A DNA stretch of 64,000 nt from Ochrobactrum vermis (GCF_002975205.1 NZ_PCOC01000001.1:2718001-2782000); one strand, 5' to 3'. Positions 39,516 to 49,086 are shown, counted from the first letter of the stretch. Numbers and translations: made by a program. Notes: a model not told the origin generated them from the letters alone.

Positions 39516-39874
39516 GCCAATTATTGAGATGTCATATTCGCAGGTTTTGTATAAGCCTGCATGCTGGCCGGTGTCGGTGAAAATACCGATGAAAGTGTCG
39601 GGAAAATCAGCCTCTGTTTGAAAAGTGGCTCTGGCCTGCATACATCTTGATTAGCATGAGACGGTTTCGGGCAAAGTGGTATTGATGCGGAAGCCCGGAG
39701 CGCCGCTTCGACGCGTTAGGTCGGATGGTGCTTCGATAAATGAACAATTGGAAACGCTGGCCCCTGACAAGTGTTGAACGCTTCGGGGCGTGTCGCACGA
39801 ATCTGGGGACCGGTTTCGGGATACGATGTCCGTGAAAGCAAAAGGCGCGTTCCTGTCGCCGGGATAACGAACTG
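39516..39874. other. Gene-free stretch between dnaK terminator and dnaJ
   Basis: About 360 bases. I see no supported ORF and no second heat-shock promoter match. An inverted repeat, CCCCTGA near 39760 and CGGGG near 39785, is weak. dnaJ must have its own promoter here or depend on read-through from dnaK. Confidence 0.4.
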
Positions 39875-41008
39875 ATGAAGATCGACTACTACGAAGCTCT
39901 GGGTGTTGAAAGAACAGCAGACGACAAGACGCTGAAGACAGCCTTTCGCAAACTCGCCATGGAATACCATCCGGATCGCAATCCGGATAATCCGGAAGCT
40001 GAACGCAAGTTCAAGGAAATCGGCGAGGCTTACGAAACGCTGAAGGATCCGCAGAAGCGTGCCGCTTACGACCGGTTCGGCCATGCAGCCTTTGAAAATG
40101 GCGGTATGGGCGGCGGTTTCGGCAACGGTTTTGGTGGTGCTGGCGGCTTTGCCGATATCTTCGAAGACATTTTTGGCGAGATGATGGGTGGCGGTCGCCG
40201 TCGCTCCAATGGCGGACGCGAACGCGGCGCCGATCTTCGCTACAATATGGAAGTGACGCTGGAAGAAGCCTATGCGGGCAAGACCGCGCAAATCCGCGTT
40301 CCGACTTCCATAACCTGCGACGAGTGCTCCGGTTCCGGTGCAAAGGCCGGCTCCCAGCCGACCACATGTACCATGTGTTCGGGTTCGGGCCGGGTTCGCG
40401 CTGCCCAGGGATTTTTCTCGGTGGAGCGCACCTGCCCGACCTGTAACGGTCGCGGACAGATGATCAAGGACCCTTGCGGCAAGTGCCATGGTCAGGGCCG
40501 CGTCACGCAGGAGCGTTCGCTGTCGGTCAATATTCCGGCGGGCATCGAGGATGGCACCCGTATCCGCCTCTCCGGCGAAGGCGAAGCCGGTATGCGCGGC
40601 GGCCCGTCGGGCGATCTTTATATTTTTCTTTCGGTCAAGCCGCACGAGTTTTTCCAGCGCGACGGCTCCGACCTTTACTGCAAGGTGCCGATCTCGATGA
40701 CGACGGCGGCCCTCGGAGGCCAGTTCGAAGTTTCGACACTCGATGGCACACAGACGCGGGTCAAAGTTCCGGACGGCACACAGAACGCCAAGCAGTTCCG
40801 CCTCAAGGGCAAGGGCATGCCGGTTTTGCGACAGGCGGCTGTCGGCGATCTCTATATACAGATCGACATTGAAACGCCGCAGAACCTGTCAAAGCGCCAG
40901 CGTGAATTGCTGGAAGAGTTCGAAAAACTTTCCTCGCAAGAGAACAGCCCGAAATCAGCGGGGTTCTTCTCAAGGATGAAAGAGTTCTTCGAAGGTATCG
41001 GAGAGTAA
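39875..41008 (+). CDS. dnaJ: Chaperone protein DnaJ (Hsp40)
   Basis: A 377-residue co-chaperone. The J-domain with HPD (residues 1-70, YHPDRNPDN) is followed by a Gly/Phe-rich linker, then four zinc-binding CxxCxGxG repeats ([32 protein letters not shown]) and two C-terminal substrate-binding barrels. It delivers substrates to DnaK and stimulates its ATPase. A terminator follows immediately. Confidence 0.98.
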   Translation: MKIDYYEALGVERTADDKTLKTAFRKLAMEYHPDRNPDNPEAERKFKEIGEAYETLKDPQKRAAYDRFGHAAFENGGMGGGFGNGFGGAGGFADIFEDIFGEMMGGGRRRSNGGRERGADLRYNMEVTLEEAYAGKTAQIRVPTSITCDECSGSGAKAGSQPTTCTMCSGSGRVRAAQGFFSVERTCPTCNGRGQMIKDPCGKCHGQGRVTQERSLSVNIPAGIEDGTRIRLSGEGEAGMRGGPSGDLYIFLSVKPHEFFQRDGSDLYCKVPISMTTAALGGQFEVSTLDGTQTRVKVPDGTQNAKQFRLKGKGMPVLRQAAVGDLYIQIDIETPQNLSKRQRELLEEFEKLSSQENSPKSAGFFSRMKEFFEGIGE

Positions 41009-41009
41009 T

Positions 41010-41036
41010 AAAGGGAGCCTTTCGGCTCCCTTTTTT
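41010..41036 (+). terminator. Terminator after dnaJ
   Basis: AAAGGGAGCC pairs with GGCTCCCTTT around TTTC, followed by a T run. Confidence 0.92.
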
Positions 41037-41117
41037 GTTCTTTTCCTTATTCCCGCCTTGCTTAGGGAATTCAAAGCGGCATAAACTTGTCCAATAACGA
41101 CAATGGGAGCAGCAAGC

Positions 41118-41717
41118 ATGGCAGGACAGCTCGGCAGGAAACTGGCCGCTAAGTTCGATGAGGAGATCCGTTTTTTCAAGGGATGGATAGACGGGCCGAA
41201 AGCGGTCGGCGCTATTTTGCCGACGAGCTCCATTACCGCGCGCCGAATGGCAAGCGTCATCGACACCGGCTCCGGTCTTCCGGTCCTGGAGCTTGGGCCC
41301 GGCACAGGTGTTATCACCAAGGCGATCCTGAAACAGGGCGTCAAACCGGCCGACCTTTACTCTATCGAATATTCGCAGGACTTCGTGGATCACCTGAATA
41401 CGGCCTTTCCGGAGGTCAATATCATTCAGGGTGATGCATTCGATCTCGACACTGCGCTGGGCGAGAAGAAGGACCAGAAATTCGACTGCATCATCTCTGC
41501 CGTACCGATGCTCAATTTTGCGATGGATCAGCGCATTCAACTGGTGGAAAGCCTGCTTTCACGCATTCCGCGCGGACGTCCGCTGATGCAGATCACCTAT
41601 GGTCCCTTGCCGCCGGTTCCATCTGGGCGCGGCAATTATATTGTCCAGCACTATGATTTCGTGGTGCGAAACGTGCCTCCGGCGCAGCTTTGGGTTTATC
41701 GCAGTCCAATGGTCTAG
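41118..41717 (+). CDS. pmtA: Phosphatidylethanolamine N-methyltransferase, Sinorhizobium type
   Basis: A 199-residue soluble SAM-dependent methyltransferase with KKFDEEIRFFxGW-like start text (KFDEEIRFFKGW), VGAILPTSSITARRMAS and motif I VLELGPGTGVITKAIL, matching PmtA of Sinorhizobium as I recall it. It methylates phosphatidylethanolamine three times to phosphatidylcholine at the inner membrane. ATG 41118 follows GGGAG; ATG 41103 lacks a ribosome-binding site. Some Brucella depend mainly on the Pcs route for PC, so activity should not be assumed. Confidence 0.87.
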   Translation: MAGQLGRKLAAKFDEEIRFFKGWIDGPKAVGAILPTSSITARRMASVIDTGSGLPVLELGPGTGVITKAILKQGVKPADLYSIEYSQDFVDHLNTAFPEVNIIQGDAFDLDTALGEKKDQKFDCIISAVPMLNFAMDQRIQLVESLLSRIPRGRPLMQITYGPLPPVPSGRGNYIVQHYDFVVRNVPPAQLWVYRSPMV

Positions 41718-41740
41718 ATTTTTCTTTGCGGAGTTCCGGT

Positions 41741-42319
41741 ATGACTGCACGTATTCTCGTCTTCGCGGGTTCCGTTCGCATCGGCGCTTTTTCCGGCCAT
41801 ATGGCGGATGCTGCTGAAAAGGAGCTGCAGGTGCAGGGTGCGCAGGTGACGCGCATCACACTTGCCGATTATCCGTTGCCGATCATGGACCAGAATCTGG
41901 AGAAAGAGCATGGCGTTCCCGACAACGCCATGCGCCTCGGACGCCTGTTCGCGGAACAGGACGGGCTGATGATCTGTTCTCCAGAATATAACGCCTCGAT
42001 CCCGCCGCTTCTCAAAAACACCATCGATTGGGTGAGCCGCATTTCCCGGGACGGGGACAGGCCATTCAAGCCCTATGCCGGTCTGACGGTCGGCCTGTGT
42101 TCCAGCTCTGACGGCATGTTCGCCGGGATGCGTGGACTTTATCATTTGCGTGCGGTTTTGATGAATGTCGGCGTGCAGATCGTCACCGAGCAATGCTCGG
42201 TGGGGCATGCATCAGTGGCGTTCAACGAGGATGGAACGCTGAAAGAAGAGCGCAGTGCCCGAATGCTCTCTGCCGTCTGCCGCAGTCTTATCGAGCGGGT
42301 GGAAGAAGCAAAAAGCTGA
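41741..42319 (+). CDS. NADPH-dependent FMN reductase (flavodoxin-like)
   Basis: A 192-residue flavoprotein of the NADPH_red family with the FMN phosphate loop GSVRIGAFSGHMA and the family motif SPEYNASIPPLLKNTIDWVSR. Such enzymes reduce quinones, azo dyes, chromate or free flavin. ATG 41741 is preceded by GCGGAG, 23 bases after pmtA, so cotranscription is likely. The natural substrate is unknown. Confidence 0.88.
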   Translation: MTARILVFAGSVRIGAFSGHMADAAEKELQVQGAQVTRITLADYPLPIMDQNLEKEHGVPDNAMRLGRLFAEQDGLMICSPEYNASIPPLLKNTIDWVSRISRDGDRPFKPYAGLTVGLCSSSDGMFAGMRGLYHLRAVLMNVGVQIVTEQCSVGHASVAFNEDGTLKEERSARMLSAVCRSLIERVEEAKS

Positions 42320-42435
42320 TTCCATTTCGTTTGCGATACGCTCCAAAGTGATACGAATTTCGGATTTGCCACACCGTCATCTTTCGTATCGGGCATTGTT
42401 GTGCGAAGAGAGTAAAAATCACCACGGAGACTCTG

Positions 42436-43137
42436 ATGATGACGACACACTTGCGCGATCACTTGATCGTGGGCCTCGACGTGCCGACCATTGCCGAGGC
42501 TGAGAAGACCGTCGAAGAGCTGGGCGATGCCGTTTCCTTCTACAAGATCGGTTATCAGCTGGTTTTTGCGGGCGGTCTCGACTTTGCAAAAAGCCTTGTC
42601 GCGGCGAAGAAGAAAGTCTTCCTCGACATGAAGCTGCTCGACATCGACAACACCATCGCAAAGGGCGTTGAGAATGTCGCTAAGATGGGTGTTTCCATGC
42701 TCACCCTGCATGCTTATCCGAAAGCGATGCGGGCAGCGGTCGAAGCAGCAAAGGGATCGGACCTCTGCCTTCTGGGCGTGACGGTTCTGACCTCGATGGA
42801 CAATGCCGACCTGCAGGAAGCCGGTTATTCTGATGATGCGGAAACTCTGGTGTTGAAAAGGGCGCGTCAGGCGCGTGAGGCGGGTATGGGCGGCATCGTT
42901 GCTTCTGCCGTCGAAGCGGCGGCCATCCGTCAGGCGGTGGGGCCGGATATGGCCATCGTCACACCAGGCATTCGCCCTGCAGGTTCAGAAAAAGGCGACC
43001 AGAAGCGGGTCATGACCCCTGCCGATGCGTTGAAAGCCGGAGCCAGCCATCTGGTCGTTGCCCGTCCTATTATCAGCGCCAATGATCGCAAAGCCGCGGC
43101 TCTTGCCATTCTTGAAGAAATGCGCTCGGTTGCGTGA
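42436..43137 (+). CDS. pyrF: Orotidine 5'-phosphate decarboxylase
   Basis: A 233-residue TIM-barrel enzyme that makes UMP from OMP, the last step of de novo pyrimidine synthesis. The catalytic array [12 protein letters not shown] (Asp-x-Lys-x-x-Asp), IVGLDVPT at the start and TPGIRPAG are visible. Two ATGs (42436 and 42439) follow ACGGAGA. The DUF1330 gene lies 22 bases downstream. Confidence 0.97.
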   Translation: MMTTHLRDHLIVGLDVPTIAEAEKTVEELGDAVSFYKIGYQLVFAGGLDFAKSLVAAKKKVFLDMKLLDIDNTIAKGVENVAKMGVSMLTLHAYPKAMRAAVEAAKGSDLCLLGVTVLTSMDNADLQEAGYSDDAETLVLKRARQAREAGMGGIVASAVEAAAIRQAVGPDMAIVTPGIRPAGSEKGDQKRVMTPADALKAGASHLVVARPIISANDRKAAALAILEEMRSVA

Positions 43138-43159
43138 AAGAGTTACTGGAGGAGACAGC

Positions 43160-43447
43160 ATGACGAAAGCCTACTGGATTGCCCGTGTGGATGTCCGTGA
43201 TCCCGAGCGATACAAGGACTATGTTTCGACCGCGAAACCGGCATTTGAGCGTTACGGTGCAAATTTCATCGCACGCGGTGGCAAGGCTGAAGCGGTTGAG
43301 GGGCAGGGCCGTGCCCGCAATGTGATCATCGAATTCGAGACCATGCAACACGCGCTCGATTGCTACAATTCGCCGGAATATCAGGCGGCGAAGGCGATCC
43401 GCCAGACGGTCGCGGATGGTGAGATCATGATTGTCGAAGGTGTTTGA
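43160..43447 (+). CDS. DUF1330 protein (dimeric alpha-beta barrel)
   Basis: A 95-residue protein with the family text AYWIARVDVRDPERYKDYV, FIARGGKAEAVEG and CYNSPEYQAAKAIR. It belongs to the small ferredoxin-like dimeric alpha/beta-barrel folds. ATG 43160 follows GGAGGAG at 43148-43154. It probably shares the pyrF transcript, and a terminator follows. No function is established. Confidence 0.88.
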   Translation: MTKAYWIARVDVRDPERYKDYVSTAKPAFERYGANFIARGGKAEAVEGQGRARNVIIEFETMQHALDCYNSPEYQAAKAIRQTVADGEIMIVEGV

Positions 43448-43451
43448 AATC

Positions 43452-43476
43452 AAAGGGCCCGCAGGGGCCCTTTTTT
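43452..43476. terminator. Terminator between DUF1330 and SMP-30 genes
   Basis: AAAGGGCCC pairs with GGGCCCTTT around a short loop, followed by a T run, between convergent genes. Confidence 0.88.
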
Positions 43477-43485
43477 ACGCGTGTT

Positions 43486-44361
43486 CTATAGCCGGACCGG
43501 CGGATCGTGCCGCCCGGCAAGCGTCAGGTCGAGCAGCAGAACCTTTCCGGCATGGGGATCGGATCGGCGCGCCTCTTCGTCGAGGCCTTCATTGGCGCTC
43601 GTCACGATCATAACCGTTGCATCAGGTCCAACGAAAGCCGGGCAGGAGGGCTGCCGGACCGGCAGCGGAACCGAACGGATCAGGCGGCCTTGCGGTGAAT
43701 AGGCATTGAGCGAACTGCCGCCCCAGCAGGCATTCCACAGCGTGCCTTCTCCATCGACAACTGATCCGTCGACGCCGCCTTCTTCGGCCCGGTGATGGAA
43801 GACGCTTTTGTCAGATATCGGCAATCCGGTTTCGGGATCCGTGTCGACCCGCCAGATGATATTGCGATCCGTATCGGCGAAATAGGCGATCTTTCCGTCG
43901 GGAGAAAAGCAGATCGAATTGGTGATCGTAATGCCCGAGAAAAGCTTTTTTATCTGGCCCTCGCGGTACCACCATACCGAACCCGCATCGGCCTCGGCCT
44001 TTTTGCCCATTGTCCCGATCCAGAACGATCCTGATGGATGTACGCGCGCATCGTTGGAACGGGTGATTTCATTATCGGCTTCAAGCGGATGATGAAGGGT
44101 CAATCGCCCATTGGAGCGCTCGCGAATGAACAGCCCATGCTCGCTGACGATCAACTGCCGGTCGCGATCGATGACAGCAAGGGCGCTGGCTTTCATGCCG
44201 AGTGCATGGACGTGGATTTCGCCGCTGTCCCAGTTTTTCTCGATCAGTTTCTGGCCGAGGATATCGAACCACCAGACGTTTCCGCTCAGAGGATCATAGC
44301 CGGGGCCTTCGCCGAGTTGCGCTACATGATCAGCAAACAGGGTAGTTTTAACGACGGTCAA
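43486..44361 (-). CDS. SMP-30/gluconolactonase-family protein
   Basis: A 291-residue six-bladed beta-propeller lactonase. Metal ligands are visible in LGEGPGYD (Glu), TNSICFSPDG (Asn) and GGVDGSVVDGEG (Asp). The family opens sugar lactones such as gluconolactone or arabinolactone with a divalent metal. It is transcribed toward pyrF-DUF1330 and ends at a shared terminator. No sugar catabolic genes are adjacent, so the substrate is open. Confidence 0.9.
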   Translation of the reverse strand: MTVVKTTLFADHVAQLGEGPGYDPLSGNVWWFDILGQKLIEKNWDSGEIHVHALGMKASALAVIDRDRQLIVSEHGLFIRERSNGRLTLHHPLEADNEITRSNDARVHPSGSFWIGTMGKKAEADAGSVWWYREGQIKKLFSGITITNSICFSPDGKIAYFADTDRNIIWRVDTDPETGLPISDKSVFHHRAEEGGVDGSVVDGEGTLWNACWGGSSLNAYSPQGRLIRSVPLPVRQPSCPAFVGPDATVMIVTSANEGLDEEARRSDPHAGKVLLLDLTLAGRHDPPVRL

Positions 44362-44542
44362 TTTTTCCTCCCGAAACGGCCGAACCGATTACAGCCAGCA
44401 TAGACAACCGATGAAAGCCGATCCAGTTGAACTTCACATATTGGAAAAGCAAAGTCGATGTCCAAGGCGGATTGAGAGAAAGGACTATGTTGCCTGATCA
44501 TTCCGTTTTAGATTTCCCGCAACTTCGAATCGCGAGGAAATC

Positions 44543-45481
44543 ATGGCTCTCAAAGTCGCGGTCCAGATGGACCATATCAGCACGGTGAACATTACCGGCG
44601 ATACCACATTCGCCCTTTCGCTCGAGGCGCAGAAACGCGGTCATGAGCTCTATCATTATACGCCCGACCGGCTTTCAATGCGCGATGGCGTCGTTTCCGC
44701 TCGCCTCGAAAAGATGGAAGTGCGCGACATCAAGGGCGATCACTATACGCTGGGCGAGCCGGTCCGCAGGGACCTGTCGGAAATGGATGTGGTGCTTCTG
44801 CGTCAGGATCCGCCGTTCGACATGAACTACATTACCACCACCCATCTTCTGGAGCGGATTCACCCGAAAACACTGGTGGTCAACGATCCGGCATGGGTGC
44901 GCAACAGTCCGGAAAAAATCTTCGTGACAGAGTTTCCTGACCTGATGCCGGAAACGCTCATCACCAAGGATCCGCAGGAAGTCATGGATTTCCGTCGCGA
45001 GTTCGGCGACATCATTTTGAAGCCGCTTTACGGTAATGGCGGTGCGGGCGTCTTCCATCTGGCCGATGGTGACCGTAACCTCACTTCGCTTCTGGAAATG
45101 TTCGGTCAGCTCTTCAAGGAGCCCTTCATTGCGCAGCGCTATCTGAAAGACGTGCGCGCCGGTGACAAACGCATCATCCTGATCGATGGCGAACCTGTCG
45201 GCGCAATCAACCGCGTGCCTTCGGAAACCGATGCCCGTTCCAACATGCATGTCGGCGGGCGTGCCGAACAGAGCAAGCTCACGCCGCGTGAACGCGAGAT
45301 TTGCGAGCGCATCGGCCCATCACTGAAAGAGCGTGGTTTCATTCTGGTCGGCATCGATGTGATCGGCGACTATATGACCGAAATCAATGTCACCTCTCCG
45401 ACCGGTATCCGCGAAATCCAGCGTTTTGACGGAACCAATATTGCAGCCCTGTTCTGGGATGCGGTTGAAGCCAAGCGTTAA
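44543..45481 (+). CDS. gshB: Glutathione synthetase
   Basis: A 312-residue ATP-grasp ligase that joins gamma-glutamylcysteine and glycine. The N-terminal domain ([21 protein letters not shown]), [19 protein letters not shown], the glycine-rich loop [11 protein letters not shown] and the metal-binding [13 protein letters not shown] are all family signatures. Start ATG 44543 follows GAGGAAATC. A LexA-box-like site lies directly downstream. Confidence 0.97.
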   Translation: MALKVAVQMDHISTVNITGDTTFALSLEAQKRGHELYHYTPDRLSMRDGVVSARLEKMEVRDIKGDHYTLGEPVRRDLSEMDVVLLRQDPPFDMNYITTTHLLERIHPKTLVVNDPAWVRNSPEKIFVTEFPDLMPETLITKDPQEVMDFRREFGDIILKPLYGNGGAGVFHLADGDRNLTSLLEMFGQLFKEPFIAQRYLKDVRAGDKRIILIDGEPVGAINRVPSETDARSNMHVGGRAEQSKLTPREREICERIGPSLKERGFILVGIDVIGDYMTEINVTSPTGIREIQRFDGTNIAALFWDAVEAKR

Positions 45482-45484
45482 TTT

Positions 45485-45499
45485 GTTCTCTTAACGTTC
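45485..45499. promoter_or_regulatory. LexA (SOS) box upstream of comM
   Basis: GTTC at 45485-45488, seven bases, GTTC at 45496-45499. This is an exact match to the alphaproteobacterial LexA consensus GTTC-N7-GTTC. It lies in the only gap (45482-45590) upstream of comM and about 90 bases from its start. An AT-rich nested hairpin (45527-45564) lies between the box and the gene. Confidence 0.65.
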
Positions 45500-45590
45500 T
45501 TGAACTTGCCGCTCGTCCGTGCTTAACTCTTTAAGTTGTATTTGAGTATTTACTCACTTAAGAGATGTAGTGCGTGGCGAGCGGGGGCAC

Positions 45591-47123
45591 ATGGTCGCGC
45601 GGGTTGGAACGGTTGATTTTCAGGGCATAGAGGCCGTGCCTGTCGACGTGCAGGTAATGGTTGCGCCAGGCAAGATGGGCATGTCCATCGTCGGACTGCC
45701 AGACAAGGCGGTGGCGGAGAGCCGTGAGCGTGTGCAAGCGGCATTGCATGCGTCTGGCCTGTCCATGCCGACAAAGCGGGTGACGGTCAATCTGGCACCT
45801 GCCGATCTGCCGAAGGAAGGGTCGCATTACGATTTGCCCATTGCTGTCGGGCTCATGGCGGCAATCGGCGCCATTCCGGCGGATGCAATCCAGTCCTATC
45901 TCGTTCTGGGTGAGCTGTCGCTCGACGGTTCGATAACATCAGTGGCAGGTGTTCTGCCTGCTGCAATCGGCGCGAACCGGGATGAGAAAGGGCTCATCTG
46001 CCCTTATGCCTGCGGGCCGGAGGCAGCCTGGGCGGGCGCTGGTATCGACATATTGGCTCCGCGCAGCCTGATCGCCCTTGCCAATCATTTTCGTGGCACG
46101 CAGGTCCTGACCCGGCCGGAACCATCCATGCGGATTTCCGGTGAAACGGAACTCGATCTTGCCGACATAAAGGGACAGGAAACCGCCAAGCGTGCGCTTG
46201 AAATCGCGGCTGCGGGCAATCACAATCTGCTGCTTGTCGGACCGCCGGGATCAGGCAAGTCCATGCTCGCCCAGCGATTGCCATCCATTCTGCCCCGCCT
46301 TTCTCCGCGCGAATTGTTGGACGTATCGATGATCGCCTCGATTGCAGGCGAACTTTCGGGTGGAAAACTGTCGGATCGCCGTCCGTTCCGGGCGCCGCAT
46401 CATTCGGCCTCGATGGCGGCAATGGTTGGTGGCGGGCTGCGTGCGCGGCCCGGCGAAGTATCGCTTGCGCATAACGGCGTGCTGTTTCTGGACGAGTTTC
46501 CGGAATTTTCGCCGCAGGTGCTGGATTCGCTGCGCCAGCCGCTTGAAACCGGCGAATGCCTCATCGCGCGTGTCAATCATCGAACCACCTATCCCGCGCG
46601 CTTTCAACTGATCGCGGCCATGAACCCCTGCCGTTGTGGAATGGCGGGCGAACCCGGCCATGTCTGTGCACGCGGGCCGCGTTGTCAGGCCGACTATCAG
46701 GCGCGCATTTCAGGCCCGCTTCTCGACCGTATAGATTTGCGGGTGGACATGCCTGCTGTTTCTGCCTTCGATCTCATCAAGCCGTCGCGATCGGAATCGA
46801 GCGCGACGGTCGCGCAACGCGTTGCCCGTGCCCGCGCAATACAAACCGCGCGTTATGCCGCGCGCGGTCTGGAACCGTCCATGACCAATGCCTATTGTTC
46901 AGCCAAGCTGATAGAGGAGGTGGCGGAACCGGATGCAGCCGGTCTCAAGCTTTTGCGCGACGCGAGCGAGCAGATGCGGTTTTCCGCCCGCGCCTATCAT
47001 CGCATTTTGAAGGTCGCCCGGACGCTGGCCGATCTGGAGGGGAGCGACCAAGTCGGCCGCATCCATCTGGCCAGTGCCATATCCTATCGTATGGGTGCAG
47101 AGAGGCTGGTTTCGGTAGCCTGA
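45591..47123 (+). CDS. comM: YifB/ComM-family magnesium-chelatase-like AAA+ ATPase
   Basis: A 510-residue protein. An N-terminal Lon-protease-like domain (ALHASGLSMPTKRVTVNLAPAD) is followed by an AAA+ core with Walker A GPPGSGKS (residues 217-224), GVLFLDEFPEFSP, a Cys-rich insert (NPCRCGMAGEPGH, CARGPRCQ) and a C-terminal Mg_chelatase_C domain. ComM of other bacteria promotes branch migration during natural transformation. ATG 45591 follows a GGGG-containing stretch; upstream in-frame starts are possible. The LexA box suggests DNA-damage induction. Confidence 0.92.
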   Translation: MVARVGTVDFQGIEAVPVDVQVMVAPGKMGMSIVGLPDKAVAESRERVQAALHASGLSMPTKRVTVNLAPADLPKEGSHYDLPIAVGLMAAIGAIPADAIQSYLVLGELSLDGSITSVAGVLPAAIGANRDEKGLICPYACGPEAAWAGAGIDILAPRSLIALANHFRGTQVLTRPEPSMRISGETELDLADIKGQETAKRALEIAAAGNHNLLLVGPPGSGKSMLAQRLPSILPRLSPRELLDVSMIASIAGELSGGKLSDRRPFRAPHHSASMAAMVGGGLRARPGEVSLAHNGVLFLDEFPEFSPQVLDSLRQPLETGECLIARVNHRTTYPARFQLIAAMNPCRCGMAGEPGHVCARGPRCQADYQARISGPLLDRIDLRVDMPAVSAFDLIKPSRSESSATVAQRVARARAIQTARYAARGLEPSMTNAYCSAKLIEEVAEPDAAGLKLLRDASEQMRFSARAYHRILKVARTLADLEGSDQVGRIHLASAISYRMGAERLVSVA

Positions 47124-47139
47124 ACTGGAACCAGAGCAG

Positions 47140-47712
47140 TCAGCGCGGCGCTATCGGCACCCAGTGATGGAGCACGGCATTGTCTTCGCATGAGTAGCAC
47201 CAGTAATGCCCCTGAAAGGGCTGGTCATACTGGCGGCTGATCGGAAGTCCGGCCAGAAAGCAGAAAAGCAGCGTACCGGCACCGCCGTGGCCGACAATAG
47301 CGATATTCCCGGAGGCTGTCGGTCGTTTCACTGCTTCGAAGCCTTCTACGGTGCGCCTTTGCACATCGATGGCCCGCTCCCAACCACGAATGCTGGTTTC
47401 AGGTGCTGAAAAGAATTGGTCGGCGACAATCTCGTGTTGTTCGGCGGGCAGGAAGCCGGTGGCGCTTCGGTCGATCTCGCTAAAGCGGTGGTCCGTTGAT
47501 GGGCTCGGTCCCAAAGCGCCAGCCAGAATTTCAGCCGCTTCAATCGCCTTTGTTTCGGTGCTGGACCAGATCGAGGTGATCGATTGCAGCTCTGGCTGGC
47601 TGGCAAAGAAACGCATGCGTTCAATGCCACGCTCCGACAGGTTCCATGACGGGACAGGCTTTACCGGATCGATCACGACTTCCGGATGCGAAATGAAATA
47701 GATTTTTGTCAT
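47140..47712 (-). CDS. Histidine phosphatase-family protein with divergent first motif
   Basis: A 190-residue member of the phosphoglycerate-mutase-like superfamily. The second catalytic block IVGHGGAGTLLFCFLAG is clear. The first block reads FISHPEV where most members have RHGE, so the conserved Arg is Ser, and SSTETKAIEAAEI replaces SSxxxRAxxTA. Phosphatase activity may be altered. ATG 47712 is chosen as the family start. It is convergent with comM. Confidence 0.8.
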   Translation of the reverse strand: MTKIYFISHPEVVIDPVKPVPSWNLSERGIERMRFFASQPELQSITSIWSSTETKAIEAAEILAGALGPSPSTDHRFSEIDRSATGFLPAEQHEIVADQFFSAPETSIRGWERAIDVQRRTVEGFEAVKRPTASGNIAIVGHGGAGTLLFCFLAGLPISRQYDQPFQGHYWCYSCEDNAVLHHWVPIAPR

Positions 47713-47781
47713 GCGATCCCCAATAGTCGCATCTTTAGAAGCCACAGGGCGCGAAATGCACCCTGTGGCCACCTTATCGGT

Positions 47782-48204
47782 TCATATCCCGAATGTTACC
47801 AAGCCATTCTCGTCGATGGCCCAGGCCGGGTTCCAGGCAATTTCCCACGCGTGACTGTCGGGATCTGCGACATAGCCACGAAAACCGCCATGGACCGGTG
47901 CATCGGCAGACCGCAACAGTTTGCCGCCAACTTCAACCAGTCGGTCCATCAGTGGCGCAACATCCGCTTTCAGTTCCACATTATGCGCAAGAGAAAACGC
48001 ACCGGGCTGCAGAAGACCGCCGCGGTTCATGTCGACTTCCAGGGAGGTTTTCAGAAAGGTTCCGAGAACGAAGCCGTTCATCTGATAGAAGATGATTTCT
48101 TCATTCTCGAAAACCGGCACCCAGCCGAAGCCCTCGGCGTAAAAACGACGTGAGCGCTCAAGATCGGCGATACCAAGTGTAATGACGGAGATTTGCTGTT
48201 TCAT
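47782..48204 (-). CDS. VOC-family (glyoxalase/bleomycin-resistance fold) protein
   Basis: A 140-residue protein with two beta-alpha-beta-beta-beta modules: VITLGIADLERSRRFYAEGFGW at the N-terminus and GGFRGYVADPDSHAWEIAWNP at the C-terminus, the usual VOC text with the metal-binding Glu near the end. Members include lyases, dioxygenases and resistance proteins. The specific role is unknown. It is followed 70 bases later by the phosphatase gene on the same strand. Confidence 0.87.
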   Translation of the reverse strand: MKQQISVITLGIADLERSRRFYAEGFGWVPVFENEEIIFYQMNGFVLGTFLKTSLEVDMNRGGLLQPGAFSLAHNVELKADVAPLMDRLVEVGGKLLRSADAPVHGGFRGYVADPDSHAWEIAWNPAWAIDENGLVTFGI

Positions 48205-48355
48205 AACCAAGACCTTTTGTTCTCCAATGCACCCATTGCATTGGAGTGTAAGGTCAAGGGACTCGATGCATTTGCCGAAATGAAAGCAATCGCGAAGGCC
48301 AGGACCCGCTTTGCAACGGGGATCGGGCTAACCGCACCGACCTCTCCTTTTTAGA

Positions 48356-48380
48356 CCCGGAATGAATAACACATTCCGGG
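48356..48380. other. Perfect hairpin downstream of the BTLCP peptidase gene
   Basis: CCCGGAATG and CATTCCGGG form a perfect 9-bp stem with a seven-base loop, 34 bases after the BTLCP stop on its strand. No U-run follows on the minus strand, so termination is uncertain. Confidence 0.5.
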
Positions 48381-48413
48381 ACCATCTTCAAAATCAATCG
48401 GGACGTTTCGATA

Positions 48414-49034
48414 TCAGCGCACTGAGCCGACGAGAAGATTGTCCGGGCCTTCGATCGTGACCCAGCGACCAGTATCACTGGCGGCCTGACGCTTCAGATA
48501 GGTATAATCCGTCTCGTTCCAGCGCATGACTTCGTCGGTCAGATTGTCGAGAACGAAGTCGCCGCGATCCGTGCGAACGGTGAGGACTGCGTGGCCTTCG
48601 CCGTCCGGCTTGCGAACGACGGTGATCAGAAGATCCGTAATCGGGATGCCGGCCTTCTGCAATTCGCGCTGCTTCAGCAGTACGTAATCTTCGCAGTCGC
48701 CAACGGTCGTCGGGTAAGCCCAGTATTCCTCAACGCCGTAGATTTCCATGTCGGTCATCGGCTTGATGCTTTCATTGACCGCAAGGTTGATCTCGACGAT
48801 GCGCTGCCAATTTGAATGGTCGAGCTGTAGCGCGCGGGTGTCACGGCTGCTGATGCCGCATTCCTTGGCTTCGCGCTTGCAGAACTCATAATGTCCGATC
48901 GGCTGCGAGGTCAGCTTGCCGGTCTGCATGAAGTCACCGGAGGCGGCTTGTGCACCAAAGCTTGCCATCAGCAGCGAAGCCGCGAAACCGGCGGCGGCCA
49001 TAATCTTTGTGGTCGAGCGAACAACGCAAAACAT
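48414..49034 (-). CDS. BTLCP transglutaminase-like cysteine proteinase (LapG-like fold), exported
   Basis: A 206-residue protein with an N-terminal signal peptide (residues 1 to about 31, ending SFGAQA) and a bacterial transglutaminase-like cysteine proteinase domain. The catalytic triad is in place: Cys114 in VGDCEDY, His148 in GEGHAVL and Asp163 in VLDNL. It should act in the periplasm. LapG, a relative, cleaves adhesins; no LapD or adhesin is adjacent here. ATG 49034 is preferred. Two perfect CtrA boxes lie in the divergent promoter region. Confidence 0.88.
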   Translation of the reverse strand: MFCVVRSTTKIMAAAGFAASLLMASFGAQAASGDFMQTGKLTSQPIGHYEFCKREAKECGISSRDTRALQLDHSNWQRIVEINLAVNESIKPMTDMEIYGVEEYWAYPTTVGDCEDYVLLKQRELQKAGIPITDLLITVVRKPDGEGHAVLTVRTDRGDFVLDNLTDEVMRWNETDYTYLKRQAASDTGRWVTIEGPDNLLVGSVR

Positions 49035-49071
49035 ACTCAACGCCCTTTGGCTTTCGCCATTTACTCATTTA

Positions 49072-49086
49072 TTAACGAAACGTTAA
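49072..49086. promoter_or_regulatory. Perfect CtrA box upstream of the BTLCP gene
   Basis: TTAACGAAACGTTAA is TTAA-N7-TTAA, 38 bases upstream of the BTLCP start and 240 bases before the GNAT-peptidase start. A GANTC site (49103-49107) is close by. Confidence 0.7.

Noticed and set aside
37409..39520. 703-codon minus-strand ORF opposite dnaK
   Set aside because: It mirrors the strongly biased codons of dnaK; long antisense frames are expected there and no protein family is recognisable.
45482..45565. Several TTAA half-sites before comM as CtrA sites
   Set aside because: No pair has seven-base spacing; the LexA box explains the region better.
48414..49034. LapG/LapD adhesin-release system
   Set aside because: The BTLCP domain fits, but no LapD-like GGDEF/EAL receptor or RTX adhesin is nearby, so a LapG role is not supported.
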